From contig OZ038529.1 of assembly GCA_964036665.1 (NCBI GenBank), forward strand, positions 9,904,501 to 9,968,500: a DNA stretch of 64,000 bases. Reading direction: 5' to 3'. Under the pieces are notes generated by a model. The model did not search any database, was not told the origin of the DNA, and worked only from the letters and a program-made list of their open reading frames with translations. The position numbers and the translations under genes are program-made. This DNA comes from Gordius sp. MW1 (Eukaryota; Nematomorpha; Gordioida; Gordea; Gordiidae). Of this stretch, positions 11,578 to 22,454 are shown piece after piece. The first letter of the stretch is position 1. Each line of letters begins with the position of its first letter.

Positions 11578-12392
11578 GTAAAGTTTGTTAAAAAGATAGA
11601 AGATTCCATCTTTTTTAATAATTTACTTGGCATCTACTCATATATTATATCAAGCCTAACTCTTATTTTTTAAATTATTATTTTATCTAACAAATATTTT
11701 AATCCAATTTTTATAATATTTAAAGGAATTGTTTTAATTTTTAAATCTAATGCATTAGCTATTAGATTTTTAAAAATGTTTAGTATAGTATGTAATTTTA
11801 TTAACTTCAAATTAATACTCCTTTAACTATTACTTTTCACCCGTGTTTGGCTCATTCAATGAATTAGTTGGACAACTTCTTACTATGCAATCTTCAATTT
11901 ACATATGCATTTTATAATCTTTTTATATGCATGGTGTAAAAGGTGTGCTATTGTTGCCTATTAACTACTGTCATACTCTCATCTTTAAATCCATCAATAA
12001 TTTTTATGTATTTATTATATATATAGCAAATTTAGTTTCATTAATATGATATATTCTTTGTTGAGTGTTTAATATATTTAAGGCCTGTGAAATTGTAGAT
12101 ATTGTTAGATAAGCTTTAAAATGAGAATTTTTTAGTTGTTAAAACAAGTTAGGGCAATTATATAAAAAACTTGACATATTATATGCTAAACTGATACAAA
12201 TATTAAGAAATAGTACATGTGGCTAAGGTAAAATATATTAGATTAATTAGCCACATTGATTCATGAATTGAGGTTACTTGCTACTGTATTCGTTTTTATT
12301 CTCTAAAATTATGTTTAAAAACATTTTATTTCCTATATGAATCTACTATATTGATTTAATATATATTTCGTCTTTGGACTCTATTTTATAAG

Positions 12393-12464
12393 TCCTCGGT
12401 AGTATAGTGGTAAGTATCCCCGCCTGTCACGCGGGAGACCCGGGTTCAATTCCCGGCCGGGGAG
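12393..12464 (+). tRNA. tRNA-Asp (anticodon GTC)
   Basis: The 72-base gene folds as a full cloverleaf. The acceptor stem TCCTCGG pairs with CCGGGGA, with G as discriminator. The anticodon stem CCCGC/GCGGG encloses loop CTGTCAC with GTC at 12426-12428. The T arm carries GGTTCAATTCC (box B) and the D arm TAGTATAGTGG (box A). CCA is not encoded, as expected for a eukaryotic nuclear gene. No intron. It sits on the sense strand inside an intron of the enoyl-CoA hydratase gene, 20 bases from a large mobile element. Confidence 0.96.
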
Positions 12465-12471
12465 TTTTTTT
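12465..12471 (+). terminator. Pol III terminator of tRNA-Asp
   Basis: A run of seven T directly follows the last tRNA base, the usual RNA polymerase III stop signal. Confidence 0.8.
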
Positions 12472-12704
12472 AAATATGGTTGGTAGTGTTGTTAAAATGC
12501 CAAAATGCTACTACCATAACCTATGGTAGTAGCATACATCTCGCCCATTACCATCATCATAACCAGCATCATGCTGCTTAATAACCCGGTTGCTATCACT
12601 GGCAACCATGGTTGCTTGGTTGTAAGAGATGTAAGTAACCGGGCTTTTGGCAGATAGGATTGATATAACCGTGGTATTGAGCAGGCTCGTTTTAAACTAA
12701 ACAT

Positions 12705-12706
<2 letters not shown>

Positions 12707-12771
<65 letters not shown>

Positions 12772-12920
12772 ATCTAAAAGTTTTATTCAGAAACAAATAA
12801 TTATAATTATGATATACACGAATAAAAAATATAAAAACGCGCTATAACTAAACGGATGGCATTGATCCGTGTATGGAAATCGTGTTGGATTTAACGATTT
12901 CCATTGTGATCTTTTAATTT
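12707..12920 (-). mobile_element. LINE 3' fragment with 64-base poly(A) tail
   Basis: The run of 64 T at 12707-12770 is the poly(A) tail of an insertion on the minus strand. Beyond it, 'aaaaacgcgctataactaaa' and the following ~80 bases match the 3' end of the LINE at 48420-50285. The undisturbed right arm of the host palindrome lacks this stretch at the mirror position (about 15745), which shows it is a later insertion. The uncorrupted A-run suggests it is recent. Confidence 0.75.
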
Positions 12921-13024
12921 TAGCTTACTATTAGAGTTGGTAGCTGCCATATAATGCTAATCAATATTTTTCAATCATTTATTAATACAAAAATGGTGAT
13001 TAAAAAATTTAAATATATTATAAA

Positions 13025-13940
13025 TTTGTCCCGTTATTTTGCCCCCCCCCCCTAATTTTTTATCCTCTTTCTCACCAGGGGGGAGGGGGGGGCCTAATTT
13101 TTTATCCTCTTTCTTACCAGGGGTGAGGGGGGGATTTTTTATCCTCTTTTTGACGAGAGGGGAGGGGGGGGGGAGTGTTTTGCCCCCCCCCCCCTAATTT
13201 TTTACGCTCTTTCCCCCTTATTTTTTATCCTCTTTCTCACCAGAAGGGAGGGGGGGGTGTTTTGCCCCCCCCCTAATTTTTTACGCTCTTTCTTACCAGG
13301 GGGGAGGGGGGGGGTGTTTTTTTGCCCCCCCCCTATTTTTTATCCTCTTTCTCACCAGGGGGGAGGGGGGGTGTTTTGCCCCCCCTAATTTTTTACGCTC
13401 TTTCTCACCAGGGGGGGGGGGTGTTTTGCCCCCCCCCCTTATTTTTTATCCTTATTTTGGGTGTTTTGCCCCCCCCCCCCACCACTATTTTTTACGCTTT
13501 TTCTCACCAGGGGGGAGGGGGGGGGGTGTTTTGCCCCCCCCCCACCACTATTTTTTACGCTTTTTCTCACCAGGGGGAGGGGGGGGATGTTTTGCCCCCC
13601 CCCCCCCCTTACTTTTTATCCTTATTTTGACTAGGCAGGAGGGGGGGGGGAATGTTTTGCCCCCCCCCCTATTTTTTACGCTCTTTCGGGAAGAGGGGGG
13701 GGGGTGTTTTGCCCCCCCCCCCTATTTTACGCTTTTTCTCACCAGGGGGGAGGGGGGTGTTTGGCCCCCCCCCTAATTTTTTACGCTGTTTCTTACCAGG
13801 GGGGAGGGGGGTGTTTTGCCCCCCCCCCCTTATTTTTTATCCTCTTTCTCACCAGGGGGGAGTGTTCTGCCCCCCCCCTTACTTTTTATCCTTATTTTGA
13901 CCAGAGGGGAGGGGGAGTGTTTTGCCCCCCCCCCCACTAG
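13025..13940 (+). repeat. G/C-tract minisatellite, left block
   Basis: About fifteen copies of a roughly 55-base unit: a C-run, TAATTTTTTATCCTCTTT or TATTTTTTACGCTCTTT, CTCACCAG, a G-run, and TGTTTTGCC. G- and C-runs vary between about 6 and 16 bases. Runs of G separated by a single A could form G-quadruplexes on the plus strand here and on the minus strand in the right block. Confidence 0.9.
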
Positions 13941-13956
13941 GGTTAGGGTTTTGTAA

Positions 13957-14300
13957 CTCATCTAAGTTAACAAAATATCATTTGTGTTTTAGATAATTTT
14001 TTACCACTAGATTAACGTTTAAAAAATTAAATTAGCTAGAAAATTGACAATTATAACAATTATCACTCATCTAAGTTAACAAAATATAATTTGTGTTTTA
14101 GATAATTTTTTACACTAGATTAACGTTTAAAAAATTAAATTAGCTAGAAAATTGACAATTATAACAATTATCACTCATCTAAGTTAACAAAATATAATTT
14201 GTGTTTTAGCTAATTTTTCACCACTAGATTAACGTTTAAAAAATTGAATTAGCTTGAAAATTGACAATTGTTAGGGCAATTATCACGCATCTGAGTTGTA
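13957..14300. repeat. three ~107-bp tandem repeats at the palindrome centre
   Basis: Units starting near 13957, 14062 and 14170 share CTCATCTAAGTTAACAAAAT, then TTGTGTTTTAG and ATTAACGTTTAAAAAATT. A partial fourth unit starts near 14281. They separate the two opposed minisatellite blocks. Confidence 0.85.
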
Positions 14301-14309
14301 AAAAATCGG

Positions 14310-15615
14310 GGGGGGGGCAAATGACCCCCCTCTCCTACCACCGGTTAAGAATCAGGGTAAAAATCAGGGAAGGCCCACTGGTAAAAAAGAGGATAAAAAA
14401 TAAGGGGAGGGGGCAAAACACCCCCCCCCCCTGGTGAGAAAAAGCGTAAAAAATAGGGGGGGGGGCCAAACACCCCCCTGGTCAGAAAGAGGATAAAAAG
14501 TTAGGGGGGGGGCAAAAGACCCCTCCCTGACCTCTTGTCAGAAAGAGGATAAAAAATGAGGGGGGGGGCAAACCCCCCCTCCTGATGAACACCCCCCCTG
14601 GTGAGAAAAAGCGTAAAAAAGAGGGGAAGGGGCAAAACACCCCCCCCCCCCCCCCTGGTCAGAAAGAGGATAAAAAATTAGGGGGGGGGGGGCCAGACCC
14701 CCCCCCCCCCCCCCTGCCCTCTTTTCAGAAAGAGGATAAAAAATAAGGGGGGGGGGCAAAACACCCCCCCCCCCCCCCTGGTGAACACCGCCCCTGGTGA
14801 GAAAAAGCGTAAAAAATAGGGGAGGGGGCAAAACACCCCCCCCCCTCCCCTCTGGTCAAAAAGAGGATAAAAAATAAGGGGGGGGGGCAAAACACCCCCC
14901 TCCCCTCTGGTCAAAAAGAGGATAAAAAATAAGGGGGGGGGGCAAAACACCCCCCCCCCCCCTCCCCTCTGGTCAAAAAGAGGATAAAATATAAGGGGGG
15001 GGGGCAAAACACCCCCCCCCTCCCCTCTGGTCAAAAAGAGGATAAAAAATAAGGGGGGGGGGCAAAACACCCCCTCCCATCTGGTCAAAAAGAGGATAAA
15101 AAAAGGGGGGGGGTCAAAACACCCCCCCCCTCCCCCCTGGTAAGAAAGAGCGTAAAAAATTAGGGGGGGGGGCAAAACACCCCCCTCCCCTCTGGTCAAA
15201 AAGAGGATAAAAAATAGGGAGGGGGGCAAAACACCCCCCCCCCCCCTCCCCTCTGGTCAAAAAGAGGATAAAAAATAAGGAGGGGGCAAAACACCCCCCC
15301 CCCCCCCCTCCCCTCTGGTTAAAAAGAGGATAAAAAATAAGGGGGGGGCAAAACACCCCCCTCCCATCTGGTCAAAAAGAGGATAAAAAATAAGGGGGGG
15401 GGGGCAAAACACCCCCCCCCCTCCCCCCTGGTAAGAAAGAGCGTAAAAAATTAGGGGGGGGGCAAAACACCCCCCCCCCCCCCCTGGTGAGAAAGAGGGT
15501 AAAAAATAAGGGGCCCCCTGGTGAGAAAGAGGATAAAAAATAAGGGGGGGGGGCAAAACACCCCCCCTCCCCCCTGGTGAGAAAGAGGATAAAAAATTAG
15601 GGGGGGGGGCAAATA
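14310..15615 (-). repeat. G/C-tract minisatellite, right block (inverted)
   Basis: This is the same ~55-base unit as at 13025-13940 in reverse orientation, over twenty copies. Each has GGCAAAACACC, a C-run, CTGGTGAGAAAGA (or TGGTCAAAAAGA) and GGATAAAAAATAAG followed by a G-run. The block is longer than the left one, so the two arrays have changed copy number independently. Confidence 0.9.
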
Positions 15616-15987
15616 ACGGGGCAAATTTATAATATATTTAAATTTTTTAATCACCATTTTTGTATTAATAAATGATTGAAATATTGATTAGCATTATATG
15701 GCAGCTACCAACTCTAATAGTAAGCTAAAATTAAATTTGCTAAAAACCATGTTTAGTTTAAAACGAGCCTGCTCAATACCACGGTTATATCAATCCAATC
15801 TGCCAAATGCCCGGTTATTTACATCTCTCCCAACCAGCAACCATGGCAACTTTAATCTGCCATGCTAGTAACCGGGTTATTAAGCAGCATGTGCTGCTTA
15901 ATAATGATGGTAATGGTAGGAGATATGTGCCTATTACCAGGTTTAGCACTATACCAGCAGAACCCATTTAGCAGATTAACAACACTA

Positions 15988-16349
15988 GTTGGTAACTAAC
16001 CTTTTTTAATGAACTATAATATGAAGCAATTGAGGTTCATTTTAAATATGATTACCGGGAGAAAAATCCTTTCAAAATTCGTAATCTTTAAATTTAATCC
16101 CTTTTGCCCAATTATCTCTTCTTTTATGCCACGCCACGTCCTAAAAAGGAAATCCTCCCAATTCTCGGACACTCAACCAGGAATTGATGAGTTTACACAA
16201 ACAGTTCTTGCCCCTCTCCCCATCCCCTCCTATAGACACTTAATTCTTTGTGCTAAAGGGAAGGGAACGCAACCTTAAGTCTAGGCAATTCGACAATGAA
16301 AAAAATTAAGATAAGTTAATTATATATATATATACCAACAATAAAAATA
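15988..16349. other. intronic spacer, nothing recognised
   Basis: Ordinary AT-rich sequence between two mobile elements. An 89-codon ORF (16009-16278) has no family resemblance and is taken as chance. Confidence 0.5.
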
Positions 16350-16832
16350 TAACCCCGCGTTCGTGATGACACGCGAAGCGAAAAAAAGCGAAGCGAATTT
16401 TGTTTCGCGAAATTGTTTAAGCAATTCGCACGCGATCGTTGTTCATAATGCGTGCGATTTAATTCGCTTGATTCGCTTATAACATGGTTTCACACCTAAC
16501 GTTAAAATACTTATATTTATATTATGCTATGAAAATAAGAAATGTAAATAAGATCAATGTAAATAGGATGAAAGAGAGTGAATATCACACTACTTTTCCT
16601 AAATTATTGAACTCTCCAGTGAAATTCTCAATTATTTTAGGATGAGCAAGGTATAATAATGAATTAGTTTTCTATAGTTTTTAGGAAACATTTTATTATA
16701 TATTAGAAAAAATAACTACCAAGATAAAATCACAGAGAACAAACTATGCATATTCCATTTTACCCGAAGAAAAATTGTTGATAACTATCAGGTAAGCATT
16801 TTAAATTTTTTAACACATCTTAATTTAGATAT

Positions 16833-17664
16833 TTGGCTTGTGGAAGTTCTTATCCATCAATAAGCTATTCACATCAGATAGGAATATCAACTATACATTA
16901 TATTTTGATTGAAACATATAATGCAATATCCTCCACTTTTCAACCCATACATTTGAAATCTCCATCTTTGGAAGATTTTGAAAATATAGCCCAAGATTTC
17001 TATAAATTATGGAATTTTCCTAATTGCATAGGTGCTCTTGATGGTAAGCACTGTGAGATAAAAAGCCTATAAATTCTGGAAGTGCATTTTATAATTACAA
17101 GCACTATTTTTCAATAGTTTTGCAAGCATTAGTTGATGCTAGGTATAGATTTATAGTTGCTGATGTTGGTAGTAGAGGCAGTCAATCAGATGGAGGTATA
17201 TTTTCCAATTCAAATTTATTTAAACAATTGGAAAATGGTGTATTACCGATTCCTCCCCCCAAGAAGTTGCCAAGCTCAAATATTATAGTTCCCCATGTGT
17301 TTGTGGCAGATGATGCCTACCCATTAAAGACTTATATCATGAAGCCCTTTAAAGGTTTGGGCATCAATTCCATCAGACATTTTAATTATAGGCTTTCTAG
17401 AGCTAGAAGGCTTGTTGAGTGTGCATTTGGTATACTCTCCTCCAAATGGAGGATTTTAGGGAGACCAATGGATACAAAACATCTACAACCGACTTAATAA
17501 TAAAAACATGTGTGATTTTACACAACTTGATTATTGATAAAGAAAACCCTCATATCTTCTGTGATCTATCAAAGGATCTAAAAGAAAAAGATCAAGGATT
17601 CTTTCACCCACAATCTTTGAAAAATTCCACTCAAGAAGCCAAACATTCGCAAATTATTTTGTAA
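16833..17664 (+). pseudogene. Harbinger DDE transposase remnant (copy A)
   Basis: Three overlapping frames encode a Harbinger (HARBI1/DDE_4-type) nuclease. The motifs are CIGALDGKHCEIK with the first catalytic Asp, ADVGSRGSQSDGGIF with the second, VADDAYPL, and RARRLVECAFGILSSKWRI with the family's C-terminal E/W motif, then TCVILHNLII. One frame break falls just after GKHCEIK (about 17063) and another near 17485. The N-terminal region upstream of 16833 (about 16700-16830) is not clearly readable. Both breaks are present in the inverted copy too. Such nucleases work with a MADF/Myb partner, here at 18480-17789. Confidence 0.85.
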
Positions 17665-17788
17665 TTTTTTGGATAATAATATTTTAGAAAGGAAAAAATT
17701 TTAATTCATTTTGTAACTACCTTAGATTTTTATATATATTTATTTTATTGACTCTGTACATATGTATGATACAAATAAAATAAAATTT

Positions 17789-18480
17789 TTATTCATCATC
17801 AGATATAAAGGTTAAGCATTCCAATATGATTTTTTTAGATAATTTTTCTCTGCCCTTGTCAGATCTTTTGTTCAGTGTTTCTTCAAGTACAGCTATGACT
17901 AGGTCAAAAAGCTTCTCCAAAAAGTTGTTTTTTGCACTTTTCTTTCTCTTCTTTTCAATAATTGGAGTTGGAGGTTCTATATGAATATTAATTAATATAA
18001 GCTTTATCAATTTACCATTTTCCTTGTTATTTTCCTTGTAAGAAGTTGAAGCATTAGAACACATGCTATCTAGGTTAAATGATAGATCTTCTCCAAACAT
18101 TATTGAGTCATCTAGACTAGACCATTGACTCCTAGGTTCTAAGGTAGGTCTTAAAAAGTCCATCACAGTAAAATAAGGCCAATAAGATGTGGTCAAACCA
18201 CTTCCACTTTTGAGATTTTTTGCCTTACTTAACTCTTTCATGTATGTGTCTCTGAGATTCTTCCATCTAACTTTTATATCTTCACCTAAAGTATTATAAT
18301 TAACATTTTAAAGTTATATTATTACTTGAGACCAAATATTTTTGGGCTAATTTCTCAAATTCTTGATTCTTTTTGTTAATATCTTTATATTCATTATGGA
18401 ATTTATCATATATCATTGGTATATCCCGAATATCATTGATCAGATCATAATTATGCAATTGCAATTTTTTTACCATCGCG
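17789..18480 (-). pseudogene. Harbinger MADF/Myb-like accessory protein (copy A)
   Basis: Read on the minus strand, about 18480-18310 gives LINDIRDIPMIYDKFHNEY, then EFEKLAQKYL. About 18290-18241 gives GEDIKVRWKNLRDTYMKELS, together a MADF domain. The 150-codon ORF 18241-17789 continues with YWPYFTVMDFLRPTLEPR, an acidic/serine linker and a lysine-rich C-terminal part (EKKRKKSAKNN). The two parts are separated by a short out-of-frame stretch that may be an intron. In this superfamily the MADF/Myb protein binds the terminal repeats and brings the nuclease to the nucleus. It is divergent from the transposase, tail to tail with it. Confidence 0.8.
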
Positions 18481-18660
18481 CGAAAAATACAAAATGAGTT
18501 GTATCTTATTTTGTTCGCTTTTTGCCGCGTACGAAAATAATCGTCTGCGATTTCACTATGAACGCCTTCTATTTAATTAATACATTTGTTATTTTCGCGC
18601 GAACTAATTCACAATTGGCGCGTCATCACGAACGCGGGGTCATTTTGTATTTTTCGCGCG

Positions 18661-19372
18661 ATGGTAAAAAAATTGCAATTGCATAATTATGATCTGATCA
18701 ATGATATTCGGGATATACCAATGATATATGATAAATTCCATAATGAATATAAAGATATTAACAAAAAGAATCAAGAATTTGAGAAATTAGCCCAAAAATA
18801 TTTGGTCTCAAGTAATAATATAACTTTAAAATGTTAATTATAATACTTTAGGTGAAGATATAAAAGTTAGATGGAAGAATCTCAGAGACACATACATGAA
18901 AGAGTTAAGTAAGGCAAAAAATCTCAAAAGTGGAAGTGGTTTGACCACATCTTAATGGCCTTATTTTACTGTGATGGACTTTTTAAGACCTACCTTAGAA
19001 CCTAGGAGTCAATGGTCTAGTCTAGATGACTCAATAATGTTTGGAGAAGATCTATCATTTAACCTAGATAGCATGTGTTCTAATGCTTCAACTTCTTACA
19101 AGGAAAATAACAAGGAAAATGGTAAATTGATAAAGCTTATATTAATTAATATTCATATAGAACCTCCAACTCCAATTATTGAAAAGAAGAGAAAGAAAAG
19201 TGCAAAAAACAACTTTTTGGAGAAGCTTTTTGACCTAACCAGCTGTCATAGCTGTACTTGAAGAAACACTGAACAAAAGATCTGACAAGGGCAGAGAAAA
19301 ATTATCTAAAAAAATCATATTGGAATGCTTAACCTTTATATCTGATGATGAATAAAAATTTTATTTTATTTG
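18661..19372 (+). pseudogene. Harbinger MADF/Myb-like accessory protein (inverted copy)
   Basis: Mirror copy of 18480-17789 with almost the same protein (VKKLQLHNYDLINDIRDIP; MDFLRPTLEPRSQWSSLDD). It has an additional stop near 18953 where copy A reads TTSYWP, and a small frame change near 19235. Confidence 0.8.
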
Positions 19373-19479
19373 TATCATATATATGTACAGGGTCAATAAA
19401 ATAAATATATATAAAAATCTAAGGTAGTTACAAAATGAATTAAAATTTTTTCCTTTCTAAAATATTATTATCCAAAAAA

Positions 19480-19997
19480 TTACAAAATAATTTGCGAATG
19501 TTTGGCTTCTTGAGTGGAATTTTTCAAAGATTGTGGGTGAAAGAATCCTTGATCTTTTTCTTTTAGATCCTTTGATAGATCACAGAAGATATGAGGGTTT
19601 TCTTTATCAATAATCAAGTTGTGTAAAATCACACATGTTTTTATTATTAAGTCGGTTGTAGATGTTTTGTATCCATTGGTCTCCCTAAAATCCTCCATTT
19701 GGAGGAGAGTATACCAAATGCACACTCAACAAGCCTTCTAGCTCTAGAAAGCCTATAATTAAAATGTCTGATGGAATTGATGCCCAAACCTTTAAAGGGC
19801 TTCATGATATAAGTCTTTAATGGGTAGGCATCATCTGCCACAAACACATGGGGAACTATAATATTTGAGCTTGGCAACTTCTTGGGGGGAGGAATCGGTA
19901 ATACACCATTTTCCAATTGTTTAAATAAATTTGAATTGGAAAATATACCTCCATCTGATTGACTGCCTCTACTACCAACATCAACAACTATAAATCT
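19480..19997 (-). pseudogene. Harbinger transposase, C-terminal half of inverted copy
   Basis: Mirror of 17130-17664, with the same frame break between ILSSKWRILGRPMDT and TCVILHNLII. The remainder of this transposase lies at 22141-22454, separated by the LTR-element insertion. Confidence 0.85.
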
Positions 19998-22135
19998 TGT
20001 GGCATAAGGCCAGATTTGGATTTTTCTTCCCCGGCCCCCGCGTACCGTTTTATTCCAGTTTTGGTAAATTGCAGTTTTAATGGTTTAATTTAATTACCCT
20101 TCTTCTTTAAAAATAGATCCAAGGTCATTCTTGCTTCTAGATTTTCCCCCCTTCATCATGAATATAATTTAATCGTTAAATTTCCCCGCATGTTCACGTT
20201 TGTATTATTTACCTCCCCCCCGATCATTATTGTTTACCTCTTATGTATATCACTGATCATTATTGTACCAGTCCGGTTGTTGATACGCTTATTGTTTATT
20301 GTGCGCTATTATCGTAGCTTTATAAAGCAGTGTTCAAAAACATATTTTAATCTTAATCGTTGTCTTGGTAATAGTCTTAATAAATTCTTAAAGTGGAAAT
20401 AAAGATGTAGTCACACAAATATTTAGTATCTAATTAAATCGCGGTAGATCTTAGAATATAAAGACAAATAGAACTAGAAATTAAAATATCATATTTCGTT
20501 TCCTTTTAAGTGGATATAATAATGGCCCTAAAATATATCATGTCCCATTGACGGGACATGACACTTGGTGTCAGACTCTTCAATATTCCGTAATCCACCT
20601 TTAGAAAAATGGATAATTAATCATATTCAGGAAAATGAATTAAAATTCGTAGCAAATATTCAATGAATATATGAAAATTCTTAAAAACATTATGGACGAA
20701 ACAAAAGAAATTCTATGAACGAAAGAAAAATAGAAATTGTCTCTGGACATAACAAACCTTGGTGAACTAAAATTACTAATTAACTCTTTGGAATCGTTTC
20801 TCAATTCATTCGAACAATGGGCTAACCGCAGACACAATATAGGGGAAATTCCTAAAACCAGTAATTCTATATTAAAAAATTCCGAAAAATGGGTAAACCA
20901 ACATATACTTCTTATCCATGAAGTGGTTCAAGGGTTCAAAAGATATACGTCAATATTCCACAGATGAAAATCAATGAAGGAATTATTCTAATATGAACAC
21001 TGGAAACAAATAATCTAAAAGAAGCAAAAATTCTTATTATGTTACGTAAATTTGATGATTATATTGTTAATAATCCATATTATACCAAACCCCCCCCCCC
21101 CTCCCCTTTTATTTGAATAATTTTGGGCGATTTTTTTTTGTCGAGGGAAAAGCAGTTTTTTTTTAGTAGAGTATGGCGAGGAAAAGGTCTGATTTTGAGG
21201 GAAACTGGTAATAAGGGTTATGTTAAATTTTTGAATGTCAATTTTGTTGGAACTCTTAATATGGTTTATATTAATTTTTGGTTACGAAAAAAGGCCAGTA
21301 ATTTGTTTTAAAGTTAAAGCTACGGATATTTTTGAGGCTCTGAACTCTATGAGTTATCCTCATGTTGAATTTTGAGGCTCTGAACTCTAGGAGTTATCCT
21401 CGTATGTTTTGAGGCTCTGAACTCTATGAGTTATCCTCAGTGTTTTTATAAAGTAGCATTGGTGATAAATTTAATTGGTGGCCTGATTGAAATGATCAAA
21501 AGTAAATATGTCGTTTAAGTGATATGTTGTTTCTGTGAAGGTCAAGTTTATTTTGGGTAAAGGGTAAGGTGTGGCATAAGGCCAGATTTGGATTTTTCTT
21601 CCCCGGCCCCCGCGTACCGTTTTATTCCAGTTTTGGTAAATTGCAGTTTTAATGGTTTAATTTAATTACCCTTCTTCTTTAAAAATAGATCCAAGGTCAT
21701 TCTTGCTTCTAGATTTTCCCCCCTTCATCATGAATATAATTTAATCGTTAAATTTCCCCGCATGTTCACGTTTGTATTATTTACCTCCCCCCCGATCATT
21801 ATTGTTTACCTCTTATGTATATCACTGATCATTATTGTACCAGTCCGGTTGTTGATACGCTTATTGTTTATTGTGCGCTATTATCGTAGCTTTATAAAGC
21901 AGTGTTCAAAAACATATTTTAATCTTAATCGTTGTCTTGGTAATAGTCTTAATAAATTCTTAAAGTGGAAATAAAGATGTAGTCACACAAATATTTAGTA
22001 TCTAATTAAATCGCGGTAGATCTTAGAATATAAAGACAAATAGAACTAGAAATTAAAATATCATATTTCGTTTCCTTTTAAGTGGATATAATAATGGCCC
22101 TAAAATATATCATGTCCCATTGACGGGACATGACA
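19998..22135. mobile_element. short LTR retroelement (TRIM/LARD-like) with intact ends
   Basis: Two 566-base direct repeats (19998-20563 and 21570-22135) begin TGTGGCATAAGG and end GGGACATGACA. They look identical by eye, so the insertion is young. The target duplication AATCT (19993-19997 and 22136-22140) is perfect. A TGGTGTCAG primer-binding-type stretch follows the left LTR, and a purine tract (AAAGGGTAAGG) precedes the right one. The ~1.0-kb interior has no recognisable gag or pol, so it is a non-autonomous fossil whose family cannot be set. It includes three ~33-base repeats at about 21328-21440. Confidence 0.85.
21328..21440 (+). repeat. three ~33-base repeats inside the LTR element
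   Basis: TTTTGAGGCTCTGAACTCTA followed by (T/G)GAGTTATCCTC occurs three times with 6-7 bases between units. Confidence 0.85.
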
Positions 22136-22454
22136 AATCTATACCTAGCATCAACTAATGCTTGCAAAACTATTGAAAAATAGTGCTTGTAATTATAAAA
22201 TGCACTTCCAGAATTTATAGGCTTTTTATCTCACAGTGCTTACCATCAAGAGCACCTATGCAATTAGGAAAATTCCATAATTTATAGAAATCTTGGGCTA
22301 TATTTTCAAAATCTTCCAAAGATGGAGATTTCAAATGTATGGGTTGAAAAGTGGAGGATATTGCATTACATGTTTCAATCAAAATATAATGTATAGTTGA
22401 TATTCCTATCTGATGTGAATAGCTTATTGATGGATAAGAACTTCCACAAGCCAA
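22136..22454 (-). pseudogene. Harbinger transposase, N-terminal half of inverted copy
   Basis: Reads MACGSSYPSISYSHQIGIST through NFPNCIGALDGKHCEIKSL, one residue different from copy A over 79 codons (C for Y in 'IETCNAIS'), with the same break after GKHCEIK. Confidence 0.85.

Larger units (their letters stand above)
12484..15987. mobile_element. 3.5-kb TIR element filled with opposed G/C minisatellite arrays
   Basis: The ends are TAGTGTTGTTAAAATGC and, on the other strand, TAGTGTTGTTAATCTGC. Both are flanked by GTTGG (12479-12483 and 15988-15992), a probable target duplication. The long inverted arms (about 12484-13040 and 15610-15987) continue through matching segments such as 'accgtggtattgagcaggc'. 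The left arm is interrupted by a LINE 3' fragment at 12707-12920. Between the arms lie two minisatellite blocks in opposite orientation and a central AT-rich triplicate. No protein is encoded; the P/G/F-rich ORFs are repeat artefacts. The superfamily is undecided (hAT-like or other). Confidence 0.7.

Noticed and set aside
13322-15657. Many overlapping ORFs rich in PPP, GGGG and IFYP
   Set aside because: They are open only because the ~55-base G/C minisatellite has no stops in several frames; present on both strands and in opposite orientations.
16009-16278. 89-codon ORF beside the Harbinger element
   Set aside because: No domain, unremarkable composition, no conservation seen within the window.
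20190-20402. 70-codon ORF found twice (also 21762-21974)
   Set aside because: It lies in the LTRs and is duplicated because the LTRs are; no known LTR encodes such a protein and no motif is visible.
21328-21440. Three regularly spaced ~33-base repeats resembling a tiny CRISPR array
   Set aside because: Spacers are only 6-7 bases, the locus is inside a eukaryotic LTR element, and no cas genes exist.
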